NCBI GenBank assembly: GCA_041743655.1
Contig: JBGTMJ010000045.1
Span: forward strand, 1-7,734
DNA from: JARIHD01 sp041743655
Lineage (GTDB): Bacteria > Patescibacteriota > Saccharimonadia > Saccharimonadales > UBA4665
Reading direction: 5' to 3'
Length of the DNA: 7,734 nucleotides
Shown here one piece after another: positions 1 to 5,508 of the stretch. The notes under the pieces were generated by a model that ran no database searches, was not told the origin of the DNA, and worked only from the letters and a program-made list of their open reading frames with translations. How positions within the stretch are numbered: position 1 is the stretch's first letter; each line of letters starts with the position of its first letter. The position numbers and the translations under genes are program-made.

Positions 1-441
1 GAAAGTTCTGGCAAGTCATTTGATGACTTTTTTGCCGGTGTTGGCTCAATTATTATAGGCAAACGCACTTATGAACTAGAGGAAAGCAAAGGTTGGGGCA
101 GCGCACACGCAGTACCTAAATTTGTTTTGACCAAAGATACCAAAAAGCCTGATAGCGCAAGAGATGATACGGTATTTACTGATGAGCCACTTGAGGTAAT
201 TTTGGAAAAAGCCAAGACGGCTGCAAAAGGTAAAGATGTTTGGGTAGAGGGCGGTGCAAGTGTTGCACAGCAATATATCAATGCTTTTCTCATTGATGAA
301 TTAGACTTGTATCTCGTGCCTGTTTTACTTGGCAACGGCGTGAAGCTGTTTGATAACCTTGATAAAAAAGTAAGGCTCTCATTGCTTGAAACTAACAAAC
401 ATTCTGGCGGGCTGGTTGAGCTGCGGTATAGGGTCAGTTAA
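1..441 (+). CDS. Dihydrofolate reductase-fold (RibD C-terminal domain) family protein, 5' truncated
   Basis: The reading frame is open from the first base of the window and ends with TAA at 439-441, giving 146 visible residues; the N-terminus lies upstream. Two landmarks of the RibD_C/DHFR-like reductase family are visible. An early GKRTYE segment (residues 21-26) matches the family's G-(R/K)-x-T-Y-E nucleotide-binding region. A C-terminal stretch has VEGGASVAQQYI followed by LIDELDLYLVPVLLGNG and KLF (about residues 81-118), the usual glycine-rich turn, 'DEL' helix and 'P-V-L-x-G-x-G-x-x-L-F' strand. Family members bind NADPH and reduce pterin-like or unidentified substrates in the cytosol. 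A stand-alone domain like this is normally annotated only as 'dihydrofolate reductase family protein', and the true substrate cannot be read from sequence. An internal TTG at 127 is not a credible start because the conserved GKRTYE lies upstream of it. Confidence 0.9.
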   Translation, partial: ESSGKSFDDFFAGVGSIIIGKRTYELEESKGWGSAHAVPKFVLTKDTKKPDSARDDTVFTDEPLEVILEKAKTAAKGKDVWVEGGASVAQQYINAFLIDELDLYLVPVLLGNGVKLFDNLDKKVRLSLLETNKHSGGLVELRYRVS

Positions 442-458
442 ATTGCAAGAGCGCTGAC

Positions 459-1034
459 ATGGATAAATCCGACCTCCTAATCATCGTCTTTGAATCCGCC
501 AATAAATGGCAGTCTTGGCTTGAAAAGAATCATACTAACCTGACTGGTATCTGGGTAAAGCTTGCCAAGAAAGATAGTGGTATTGCTTCCATCACCTACG
601 CCCAGGCACTTGACGAGGCTTTGTGCTATGGCTGGATAGACGGCCAAATTAAAGCGTTTGATGAACAGTATTGGTTGCAAAAATTCACGCCCCGTCGCCC
701 TAGAAGTATTTGGTCAAAAGTGAACATCGGCCACGTTGAGCGGCTAATTAAAGAAAACCGTATGCAACCAACTGGATTGGCTGCCGTAACGGCTGCTAAG
801 GCAGATGGTAGATGGAGTCAAGCCTATGACTCACCAAAAAATATGGTTATACCTGATGACTTCCTAAAAGAATTATCCAAGAGCAAACAGGCAGAGGCTT
901 TTTTCAAGACGCTCAACAAAGCTAATACCTACGCAATTGCGTGGCGCTTGCAGACGGCCAAAAAACCGGAAACCAGAGCCAGACGCATGCAGGTGTTACT
1001 GGAGATGATGGCGAAGGGCCAGAGGTTGCATTAA
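459..1034 (+). CDS. YdeI/OmpD-associated (OmdA-like) family protein
   Basis: This is a 191-aa soluble protein with no signal peptide or membrane segment. The diagnostic segment is EALCYGWIDGQ (residues 53-63), followed by YWLQKFTPRRPRSIWSKVN (71-89). Both are hallmarks of the YdeI/OmdA ('bacteriocin-protection') family. The C-terminal third (about 130-190) carries the helical part, with the AWRLQTAKKPETRARR stretch typical of the OmdA C-terminal domain. The family is widespread and linked genetically to stress or antimicrobial tolerance in some bacteria, but no biochemical reaction is firmly established. The start ATG lies 17 bp after the preceding stop and has only a weak AAGAG (446-450) as ribosome binding site. 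The next gene begins 3 bp after this stop, so 459-1313 is probably one transcript with the upstream reductase. Family assignment is secure; function is not. Confidence 0.9.
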   Translation: MDKSDLLIIVFESANKWQSWLEKNHTNLTGIWVKLAKKDSGIASITYAQALDEALCYGWIDGQIKAFDEQYWLQKFTPRRPRSIWSKVNIGHVERLIKENRMQPTGLAAVTAAKADGRWSQAYDSPKNMVIPDDFLKELSKSKQAEAFFKTLNKANTYAIAWRLQTAKKPETRARRMQVLLEMMAKGQRLH

Positions 1035-1037
1035 AGT

Positions 1038-1313
1038 ATGAAAGCCAAACCAACAGTAGGTCCGCTAACGGTCATCCCTGGGGTTGGAGTATCGATTGCG
1101 ACCGACCTGTCGCACATTGGGATTAGTAACGTTGACGACTTGCGTGGCAAAGACCCCGAACTGCTATATCAAAAGTCAAATGAATTCGCTGGGGTAGTGC
1201 AAGACCGCTGTCTGCTCTATGTGTTCCGCTGTGCCGTGCACTTCGCTGAAGGCGGAAGCGATCCCGAAAAGCTCAAATGGTGGAATTGGAAAGACAAAAC
1301 ACTAAAGAATTGA
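1038..1313 (+). CDS. Helix-hairpin-helix protein of the Cdd1 ('pathogenicity locus') family
   Basis: This 91-aa protein starts 3 bp after the preceding stop. Residues 12-40 hold a helix-hairpin-helix of the type IPGVGVSIATDLSHIGI..VDDLRG, with the G-x-G-x-x-x-A hairpin and the 'DLRGKDPE' turn. It continues with the family-specific DRCLLYVFRCAVHFAE (about 56-71) and LKWWNWKD (about 79-86). This combination is that of the short Cdd1-like family, predicted to contact DNA non-specifically through the HhH backbone. Length is near full for the family. The Cys residues in DRCLLYVFRC are conserved family features rather than an obvious metal site. The exact role is unknown; the name 'pathogenicity locus' comes from a C. 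difficile neighbour gene and implies nothing about virulence here. A GAGG at 1022-1025 inside the upstream gene may serve as a distant ribosome binding site, suggesting translational coupling. Confidence 0.88.
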   Translation: MKAKPTVGPLTVIPGVGVSIATDLSHIGISNVDDLRGKDPELLYQKSNEFAGVVQDRCLLYVFRCAVHFAEGGSDPEKLKWWNWKDKTLKN

Positions 1314-1409
1314 TAGAAAAAAGCGTATTAGGTTACCCACCTTACGAATTAATTATAGCGATGCGAGCAGCTTTTTGGCGTGGCGGCCATACAATCCGCA
1401 ATAAGGTTC

Positions 1410-1601
1410 TTACTCTTGATTACTGTTTTCATCTTGGTTCGCGTATTTTATTGGATCATTATCGAACTGTGGGCCGCAGCCTGCGCAGCAAAGATAGTAT
1501 TTCTTGCCGTTATATTCTCGAACTAATCCTCTTTCCTCGGCAACTTTCTTATCTATTGGTGATTTCATAACCGGGCATATTGCTTGTTGAGTTGATTCCA
1601 T
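1410..1601 (-). CDS. Small stand-alone YHS (TRASH-like) metal-binding protein
   Basis: This 63-aa cytosolic protein is read on the minus strand, with a strong AAGGAG (minus-strand equivalent of 1608-1613) 6 nt before the ATG. Almost the whole chain is one YHS domain: CPVMKSPID (Cys9), a Y-N-G-K-K-Y-Y strand, then LCCAGCGPQF (Cys38, Cys39, Cys42) and DPIKYA. The C-P-V-M...Y-Y-x-C-C-x-x-C...F...D-P-x-x-Y pattern is that of YHS domains found at the N-termini of heavy-metal P-type ATPases, where the cysteines are proposed to bind Cu or another soft metal. It is divergent from the ArsR-YHS/copA operon and shares the 1602-1701 regulatory region, so co-regulation is expected. A cytosolic copper carrier, a CopZ stand-in for the HMA-less ATPase, is my inference. 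It converges on the Cdd1-like gene with about 96 bp between stops; I see no clear terminator hairpin there. Confidence 0.92.
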   Translation of the reverse strand: MESTQQAICPVMKSPIDKKVAEERGLVREYNGKKYYLCCAGCGPQFDNDPIKYANQDENSNQE

Positions 1602-1607
1602 AGATAT

Positions 1608-1613
1608 CTCCTT
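1608..1613 (-). promoter_or_regulatory. Shine-Dalgarno of the small YHS gene
   Basis: On the minus strand this reads AAGGAG, placed 6 nt before the ATG at 1601-1599. It is a near-ideal ribosome binding site and fixes the start of the 63-aa protein. Confidence 0.8.
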
Positions 1614-1634
1614 TTCTTAATTACTTGTCCATTT

Positions 1635-1664
1635 ATTATGTGCACAACTTGCAATTTTATTCAA
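1635..1664 (-). promoter_or_regulatory. Predicted promoter of the divergent YHS gene
   Basis: On the minus strand the sequence gives TTGAAT (complement of 1659-1664) as -35, an 18-nt spacer, and CATAAT (complement of 1635-1640) as -10, followed by a leader of about 27 nt to the ATG. The -35 box lies inside the 12-2-12 dyad at 1658-1683, so a repressor bound there would block this promoter as well as the one facing right. The -10 is 5/6 and the -35 4/6 to the sigma-70 consensus. Confidence 0.5.
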
Positions 1665-1677
1665 GTATTCATATAAT
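1649..1677 (+). promoter_or_regulatory. Predicted sigma-70-type promoter of the copper operon
   Basis: TTGCAA at 1649-1654, a 17-nt spacer, and a perfect TATAAT at 1672-1677 form a good promoter. Transcription should start near 1684, leaving a leader of under 20 nt that contains AAAGGA (1691-1696) five nt before the regulator ATG at 1702. The -10 box is embedded in the right arm of the 12-2-12 dyad, as expected for ArsR/SmtB autorepression. Confidence 0.7.
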
Positions 1678-1683
1678 TGAATA
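1658..1683. promoter_or_regulatory. 12-2-12 imperfect inverted repeat, candidate ArsR/SmtB-type operator
   Basis: The left half (1658-1669) reads TATTCAAGTATT. The right half (1672-1683), reverse complemented, reads TATTCAATTATA. Ten of twelve positions match around a 2-bp centre (1670-1671). The outer TATTCAA/TTGAATA arms and the 26-bp 12-2-12 geometry are those described for ArsR/SmtB-family operators such as those of SmtB and CadC. The site covers the rightward -10 and the leftward -35, so one bound dimer or pair of dimers could silence both divergent genes. A second, nested pairing, TATTCA (1666-1671) with TGAATA (1678-1683), gives an alternative register. The cognate protein is presumably the regulator encoded at 1702. 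Confidence 0.72.
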
Positions 1684-1701
1684 TATAAAGAAAGGATTCC
1701 A

Positions 1702-2211
1702 ATGTATCAGAAGTTATTCTCACTCCAGGAAGACGCATTCAAAGTAATCGCCAACCAAAAACGCCTGGAGATCATCCAGCTACTCGGTAGCCGCGAGTTA
1801 ACTGTTACCGAGATGAAGGAGATGCTTGGAATACGCCAGGCCAATCTTTCGCAGCACCTCGCACCACTACGGCAAGCCGGGATAGTTGAGACGAGGCGTG
1901 ACGGTGTCAGCGTGTACTATCACCTAAGCGACCAGCGGATTGCTGATGCTTGCGGTTTAATCAAAGACTTTTTACAAGATCAACACAAATTTAACCCTGA
2001 AATACAAGAGCTGCTAGAGCATCAGGATGGAATGTATCCGGTCGTCAAAGACGTTGTCTGCGGCATGCGTATTAGCGTGTCCAGAGCCGGTGAAGTTATA
2101 AAGTACGAAGACCATACGTATTACTTTTGTGCCTCTGGCTGTAAAAACAAGTTCGAGGCTCGTCCTGCCAAGTACAAAGTGTCTGAGGAGGCCATCCATG
2201 GAAATCGATAA
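1702..2211 (+). CDS. ArsR/SmtB-type transcriptional regulator fused to a C-terminal YHS domain
   Basis: This 169-aa cytosolic protein has two domains. Residues 1-95 are an ArsR-type winged helix: FKVIANQKRLEIIQLLG (13-29), the helix-turn-helix ELTVTEMKEMLGIRQANLSQHLAPLRQAGIV (about 32-62), and the wing RRDGVSVYYHLSD (65-77). The classical ArsR/CadC ligand motif (C-x-C in helix alpha-3) is absent: the equivalent stretch is ELTVTEM. Residues 112-160 form a YHS domain, VVCGM (Cys120) ... YYFCASGCKNKF (Cys143, Cys147) ... ARPAKY. An additional Cys84 lies in the linker helix. The missing alpha-3 thiols suggest that the YHS domain is the metal sensor (inference). The protein probably represses its own operon and the divergent YHS gene through the 1658-1683 dyad. 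The start is fixed by AAAGGA five nt upstream. The next gene overlaps its last 14 bp. Copper is the likeliest inducer given the ATPase; silver is possible. Confidence 0.93.
   Translation: MYQKLFSLQEDAFKVIANQKRLEIIQLLGSRELTVTEMKEMLGIRQANLSQHLAPLRQAGIVETRRDGVSVYYHLSDQRIADACGLIKDFLQDQHKFNPEIQELLEHQDGMYPVVKDVVCGMRISVSRAGEVIKYEDHTYYFCASGCKNKFEARPAKYKVSEEAIHGNR
2184..2191 (+). promoter_or_regulatory. Internal Shine-Dalgarno deciding the cupredoxin start
   Basis: TGAGGAGG, inside the end of the regulator gene, lies 6 nt before ATG 2198. It supports that start over the in-frame ATG at 2129, whose extra 23 residues are polar and basic, out of place before the membrane helix, and are only the regulator's coding DNA read in another frame. 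Confidence 0.75.
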
Positions 2212-2575
2212 GATATTTGTCTTGGTGACTGCTATAGGGCTCATCGGCCTGATTCTCTGGTGGTTCTTCGGCAAGCGCAGCAGCGAGGCAATCGCCGCAA
2301 CCGTGACGGGCAATGAGCAATCCGTTGAAATCACTGTTGATGGCGGCTATACCCCAAGCGTCGTTACGCTTAAGAAAGGCATACCCGCTAAGCTGGTTTT
2401 CCTGCGTAAGGATCCTTCGGGCTGTTTAGAGGAAGTCGTGCTGCCTGACTTTGGGATTAGAAGTAAATTACCGGTAAACAAGCCGTTTGCATTAGAGATT
2501 AACCCAGACCAGGTCGGTGAGTTTCGCTACGCCTGCGGCATGAATATGTTCTTCGGCAAGGTGGTAGTGAAATGA
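2198..2575 (+). CDS. Membrane-anchored cupredoxin-domain protein with Cys/Met copper ligands
   Basis: This 125-aa protein has one N-terminal membrane helix (about residues 7-25, ending in WWFFGKR), then an extracytoplasmic cupredoxin-like beta-domain. Strands VEITVDGGYTPSVVTLKKGIPAKLVF (43-68) match the first half of the 'cupredoxin_1'/plastocyanin-like fold. Cys76 sits in PSGCLEEVVLPDFGI, and the C-terminal loop is YACGMNMFFGKVVV with Cys113, Met115 and Met117. The histidines of a classical blue-copper site are missing, so a Cys/Met Cu(I) site, rather than a type-1 electron-transfer centre, is likely. Homologous domains occur directly beside, or fused to, copper P-type ATPases. The gene overlaps the regulator by 14 bp and the ATPase by 4 bp (ATGA at 2572-2575), so the three are translationally coupled. 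Likely role (inference): accept copper exported by the ATPase, or present it. Confidence 0.9.
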   Translation: MEIDKIFVLVTAIGLIGLILWWFFGKRSSEAIAATVTGNEQSVEITVDGGYTPSVVTLKKGIPAKLVFLRKDPSGCLEEVVLPDFGIRSKLPVNKPFALEINPDQVGEFRYACGMNMFFGKVVVK

Positions 2576-4467
2576 GTATGAAACATAAGTTTATGTTCAC
2601 GCTTATATTGGCATTGCCAATGCTCTACGAAATGCTCGGTGGCACCTTGCCAGGACATACATACACCATGTTTTTCCTGACTACGCCGATTATGATTGTT
2701 GGAGCGTGGCCATTTATTCGAAGCGCTTGGTCAGCACTGAAGAACCACCATGCCAATATGGATACTCTGATTGCCATCGGTACATTAACAGCCTACACCT
2801 ACAGCGTATACGCGCTGATTGTTGACTTGCCAGTTTATTTCGAAATCACCGCCTTTTTATTGGCATTTATTTTACTCGGGCAATGGTTCGAAGAAATTAC
2901 CCGAAGTCGCGCTTCCAGTGCAGTCGAGAAATTACTTGGTCTTCAGGCTAAAGATGCTACCGTACTCAGGAATGGCAAGGCGGTTAGAGTACCGCTTGCA
3001 GAAGTGATCGTTGGTGATCATATCCTGGTAAAGCCAGGTGAAAAAATATCGGTTGACGGCACCGTCATCGAAGGTAGCTCGAACATCGATGAATCGATGG
3101 TGACCGGTGAAAGCCTGCCGGTTAGCAAGAAGGCCGGTGATCCGGTTATTGGAGCGACTATCAATAAGCAAGGTAGTCTCACCTACGAAGCAACAAAAGT
3201 TGGCAACGAGACATTGCTGGCTCAAATCGTTGAGCTTGTCAAAAGAGCCCAGACCAGCCGGGCACCGATCCAAAAGTTAGTCGACCAAGTCTCAGACGTA
3301 TTCGTACCGATTGTGCTCATTATTGCAGTACTCACGTTTACAGTTTGGTATGTGTTCCTTGGTTCCAGCATTATCACCGCCCTATTGTTTACGGTGGCCG
3401 TGGTTATTATTGCCTGTCCTTGTGCACTCGGTATTGCCACGCCAACCGCCCTTATGGTGGGAACAGGCCGAGGCGCGAAAATGGGAATCTTGATCAAAAG
3501 TGGCGAGGTGTTAGAATCGGCTCGCAATATCAAAACTGTAGTATTTGATAAGACCGGGACAATTACCGAAGGTAAGCCGGTTGTCACCGATATAGTTGGT
3601 TCGAGAAAAGAAGTATTAACTATCGCCGCCGCACTAGAAGATAAATCAGAACATCCACTCGCATCAGCTGTACTTGAAGCGGCCGAGAAAGATGGTATTA
3701 ATCCGAGTAAAACGACTAACTTTTTAGCCGTCGAAGGCAAAGGTGTCACTGGCTTGGTAGATGGCGCGAAAACCTTTATCGGTAACCGTGCATTCTTTAA
3801 GGATCAGAAAATCGCAATCGGCCACATTGAAGCGGAGATGAACAAGCTTGAATCAGCCGGAAAGACTGTTGTCATCGTCGGCAAAAAGAATCTGTCTATT
3901 GGCTTGATTGCTATCCAAGATAAACCTAAGGAGACCTCAAAGTCGGCCATCAGCAGTTTAAAACGGCAGCACATTAAAACCGTTATGATAACCGGCGACA
4001 ACCAGGCTACTGCCGAAGCAGTCGCTGCCCAGGTCGGTATCGACACCGTGATTGCCGGGGTACTGCCAGGCGACAAGGCTGAGCACGTTAAATCGCTGCA
4101 ACAGCACGGGAAAGTCGCCTTTGTCGGCGATGGTATAAATGATGCACCGGCGCTTGCTCAAGCCGATCTTGGTATTGCAATGGGATCTGGAACCGATATT
4201 GCCATTGAGTCCGGCGGTATAGTTCTAGTCAGAAACAATCTTGAAGATGCCGTGAAGGCGCTGCGTTTAAGCCAAAAGACCTTTAGCCGCATTAAGCTGA
4301 ACTTGTTCTGGGCGTTTATATATAATGTTGGAGGCATCCCAATCGCGGCTGGAGTTTTTAGTGCCGCCGGGCTGGTACTAAACCCAGCACTTGCCGGTCT
4401 GGCCATGGCATTTAGCTCTGTATCAGTTGTAACAAGTTCGTTGCTACTTAATAAAAGTAAGCTATAA
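2572..4467 (+). CDS. copA: Copper-exporting P1B-type ATPase (CopA class) lacking an N-terminal metal-binding domain
   Basis: This 631-aa integral membrane ATPase exports Cu(I) (possibly Ag(I)) from the cytosol with ATP. About eight helices are visible (near 8-25, 33-51, 66-84, 88-106, 243-262, 268-290, 578-598, 603-625). Core motifs in order are TGES (178-181, actuator), CPC (282-284, transport site), DKTGT (326-330, phosphorylated Asp326), SEHP (359-362, nucleotide binding), TGDN (474-477) and GDGINDAP (519-526). YN (584-585) in helix 7 and M612-x-x-S615-S616 in helix 8, with the CPC, are the P1B-1 signature for Cu(I)/Ag(I). Translation begins directly with the first membrane helix: no HMA (GMxCxxC), His-rich or YHS domain precedes it, unlike most CopA of 700-800 residues. 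AAGGTGG (2558-2564) precedes ATG 2572; ATG 2578 is an alternative start. The start overlaps the cupredoxin stop. Confidence 0.96.
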   Translation: MSMKHKFMFTLILALPMLYEMLGGTLPGHTYTMFFLTTPIMIVGAWPFIRSAWSALKNHHANMDTLIAIGTLTAYTYSVYALIVDLPVYFEITAFLLAFILLGQWFEEITRSRASSAVEKLLGLQAKDATVLRNGKAVRVPLAEVIVGDHILVKPGEKISVDGTVIEGSSNIDESMVTGESLPVSKKAGDPVIGATINKQGSLTYEATKVGNETLLAQIVELVKRAQTSRAPIQKLVDQVSDVFVPIVLIIAVLTFTVWYVFLGSSIITALLFTVAVVIIACPCALGIATPTALMVGTGRGAKMGILIKSGEVLESARNIKTVVFDKTGTITEGKPVVTDIVGSRKEVLTIAAALEDKSEHPLASAVLEAAEKDGINPSKTTNFLAVEGKGVTGLVDGAKTFIGNRAFFKDQKIAIGHIEAEMNKLESAGKTVVIVGKKNLSIGLIAIQDKPKETSKSAISSLKRQHIKTVMITGDNQATAEAVAAQVGIDTVIAGVLPGDKAEHVKSLQQHGKVAFVGDGINDAPALAQADLGIAMGSGTDIAIESGGIVLVRNNLEDAVKALRLSQKTFSRIKLNLFWAFIYNVGGIPIAAGVFSAAGLVLNPALAGLAMAFSSVSVVTSSLLLNKSKL

Positions 4468-4472
4468 GGGAG
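4466..4472 (+). promoter_or_regulatory. Shine-Dalgarno of the His/Met-rich exported protein
   Basis: AAGGGAG overlaps the last bases of the copA stop codon and ends 6 nt before ATG 4479. It supports co-transcription and high translation of the downstream protein. Confidence 0.7.
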
Positions 4473-4478
4473 ATAATT

Positions 4479-5387
4479 ATGAAGAAGCTAAATACAGTAA
4501 CAGTCGTAGTGATTGCCGTTGCAATCGCCGGAGCCGCCATACTAGGCGGTACGTACGTAAATAATCGCAGTAAGACTGCTACAGAAGAGGCCAGCATGTC
4601 CCGTACTGCTTATTCTCTGACGCTTTCGTCGGGTACGGATTATAAGACTAACGAGCAAAACAAACTTTCTTTCTCCGTTAAAAGCGAGAACGGCGAACCG
4701 CTAAAGGATTACCAGACCGTCCATGAAAAAATTATGCACTTCATTGTTGTGCGTAAGGACTTAGCCAGTTTTCAGCATTTGCATCCAGAATTTAACGAAC
4801 AGAGCGGTCAGTTTACGTTAGATAACCTTACCTTTACTAGTGATGGCGTATACCGGGTGTTTGCCGATTTTACGCCAAAAGGTGCTGCTAAAGATGAGGT
4901 GGGTAATCCGTTGCCGACAACGCTTGATCAAGACGTTAACGTAGGCGATGTAAGTAAATACCAGCCTCAATCAATAGGCGCAGACACTGTGGTAAGCAAT
5001 CAAGCTGGCTATAGTACAAACATTGTGTCAGTTCCCAGCGGCGGTTTTATCGCTAAAGCTGATAGTAGAGTAACTGTGGCCTTTGATAAAGATGGCAGCT
5101 CCTATAAAAATCTTGAGAAGTATCTCGGTGCGCTCGGTCATATGGTTGTACTAGGAGAGAACGAATTAGAGTACATCCACGCTCACGCCCTCAGCGAAGA
5201 CATAGCTAATCAAGACGGTACCGTCCAGTTTGCTGTTGATTTTCCTAAAGCTGGTAAATACAAGCTTTTCTTACAGACACAAGCAGAAGGCAAAGTAGTT
5301 ACAACTGACTATGTAGTCACCGTTAAAGATGCTCCGGGCACGACCAACCAAAACATGCCCGGTGGTGAGCATGGTAGTGGGCATTAG
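4479..5387 (+). CDS. Membrane-anchored extracytoplasmic protein with two His/Met-rich repeats, probable copper-binding
   Basis: This 302-aa protein has an N-terminal membrane anchor or signal (about residues 6-26, no lipobox Cys), and the rest is outside the membrane. Two similar beta-rich units can be aligned by eye. Unit 1 has KIMHFIVVRKDLASFQHLHPEF (84-105: Met86, His87, His100, His102) and then VYRVFADFTPKG. Unit 2 has LGHMVVLGENELEYIHAHA (219-237: His221, Met222, His234, His236) and then GKYKLFLQTQ. In each, an H/M pair on one strand precedes an H-x-H about 13 residues later. The tail is short and flexible with Met293, His298 and His302. Proteins of this pattern, sometimes matched to YtkA-like domains, recur beside copper genes. 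A copper-buffering or -sequestering role outside the cell is inferred from ligand content and from being the last gene of the operon (11 bp after copA). No enzymatic motif is visible. Confidence 0.85.
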   Translation: MKKLNTVTVVVIAVAIAGAAILGGTYVNNRSKTATEEASMSRTAYSLTLSSGTDYKTNEQNKLSFSVKSENGEPLKDYQTVHEKIMHFIVVRKDLASFQHLHPEFNEQSGQFTLDNLTFTSDGVYRVFADFTPKGAAKDEVGNPLPTTLDQDVNVGDVSKYQPQSIGADTVVSNQAGYSTNIVSVPSGGFIAKADSRVTVAFDKDGSSYKNLEKYLGALGHMVVLGENELEYIHAHALSEDIANQDGTVQFAVDFPKAGKYKLFLQTQAEGKVVTTDYVVTVKDAPGTTNQNMPGGEHGSGH

Positions 5388-5454
5388 GTCTTGTTATATT
5401 TCACACCCGTCATTTTAGATTTTTAATGGTTTACTATAGGCTAGCAAGATGGTT

Positions 5455-5483
5455 TTGACATATTGAACATGTGCAGGCATAAT
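5455..5483 (+). promoter_or_regulatory. Near-consensus promoter of the XRE/membrane-protein unit
   Basis: A perfect TTGACA (5455-5460), a 17-nt spacer, and CATAAT (5478-5483, 5/6) form a strong sigma-70-type promoter starting near 5490, about 19 nt before the XRE ATG. Its presence marks the 5388-5454 gap as the boundary between the copper operon and the next unit, although no convincing terminator hairpin is seen in that gap. Confidence 0.75.
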
Positions 5484-5491
5484 GCATTATG
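5478..5491. promoter_or_regulatory. Perfect 14-bp palindrome over the -10, candidate XRE operator
   Basis: CATAATGCATTATG equals its own reverse complement and contains the -10 box and probable start point of the XRE promoter. A dimeric helix-turn-helix repressor bound here would block RNA polymerase, so autorepression by the protein encoded at 5509 is the simplest reading. A second, weaker dyad, AAGTT-N5-AACTT (5494-5508), lies between this site and the start codon. Confidence 0.55.
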
Positions 5492-5508
5492 TAAAGTTGA
5501 CTTAACTT

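Noticed and set aside
127..441. TTG 127 as the start of the first gene
   Set aside because: The conserved GKRTYE segment is encoded upstream at 61-78 in the same open frame, so the gene is simply cut by the window edge.
1314..1409. Terminator between the convergent Cdd1-like and YHS genes
   Set aside because: Only a 4-bp AGGT/ACCT pairing near 1331-1343 was found, without a following U-run in either direction; nothing supportable is in this gap.
1277..1570. Plus-strand 97-codon open frame overlapping the end of the Cdd1-like gene and the minus-strand YHS gene
   Set aside because: It lies mostly antisense to a gene with clear YHS motifs and its own strong ribosome binding site; its translation shows no recognisable domain.
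2129..2197. Upstream ATG 2129 as start of the cupredoxin gene
   Set aside because: It would add 23 residues read out of frame from the regulator's YHS coding DNA; TGAGGAGG followed 6 nt later by ATG 2198 is a far better start.
3222..3749. Minus-strand 175-codon open frame inside copA
   Set aside because: It is entirely antisense to the conserved ATPase core (CPC, DKTGT, SEHP), shows low-complexity Ser/Thr/Val composition, and has no homologous motif; a shadow frame.
1410..5387. Copper island as a mobile element
   Set aside because: No transposase, integrase, terminal inverted repeats, target duplications or tRNA edge is visible; base composition appears similar to the flanks by eye.
5388..5454. 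Possible rho-independent terminator after the copper operon
   Set aside because: The best pairing is a 4-bp CATT/AATG stem with a T-rich loop (5411-5428); it has no GC-rich stem and is not credible.
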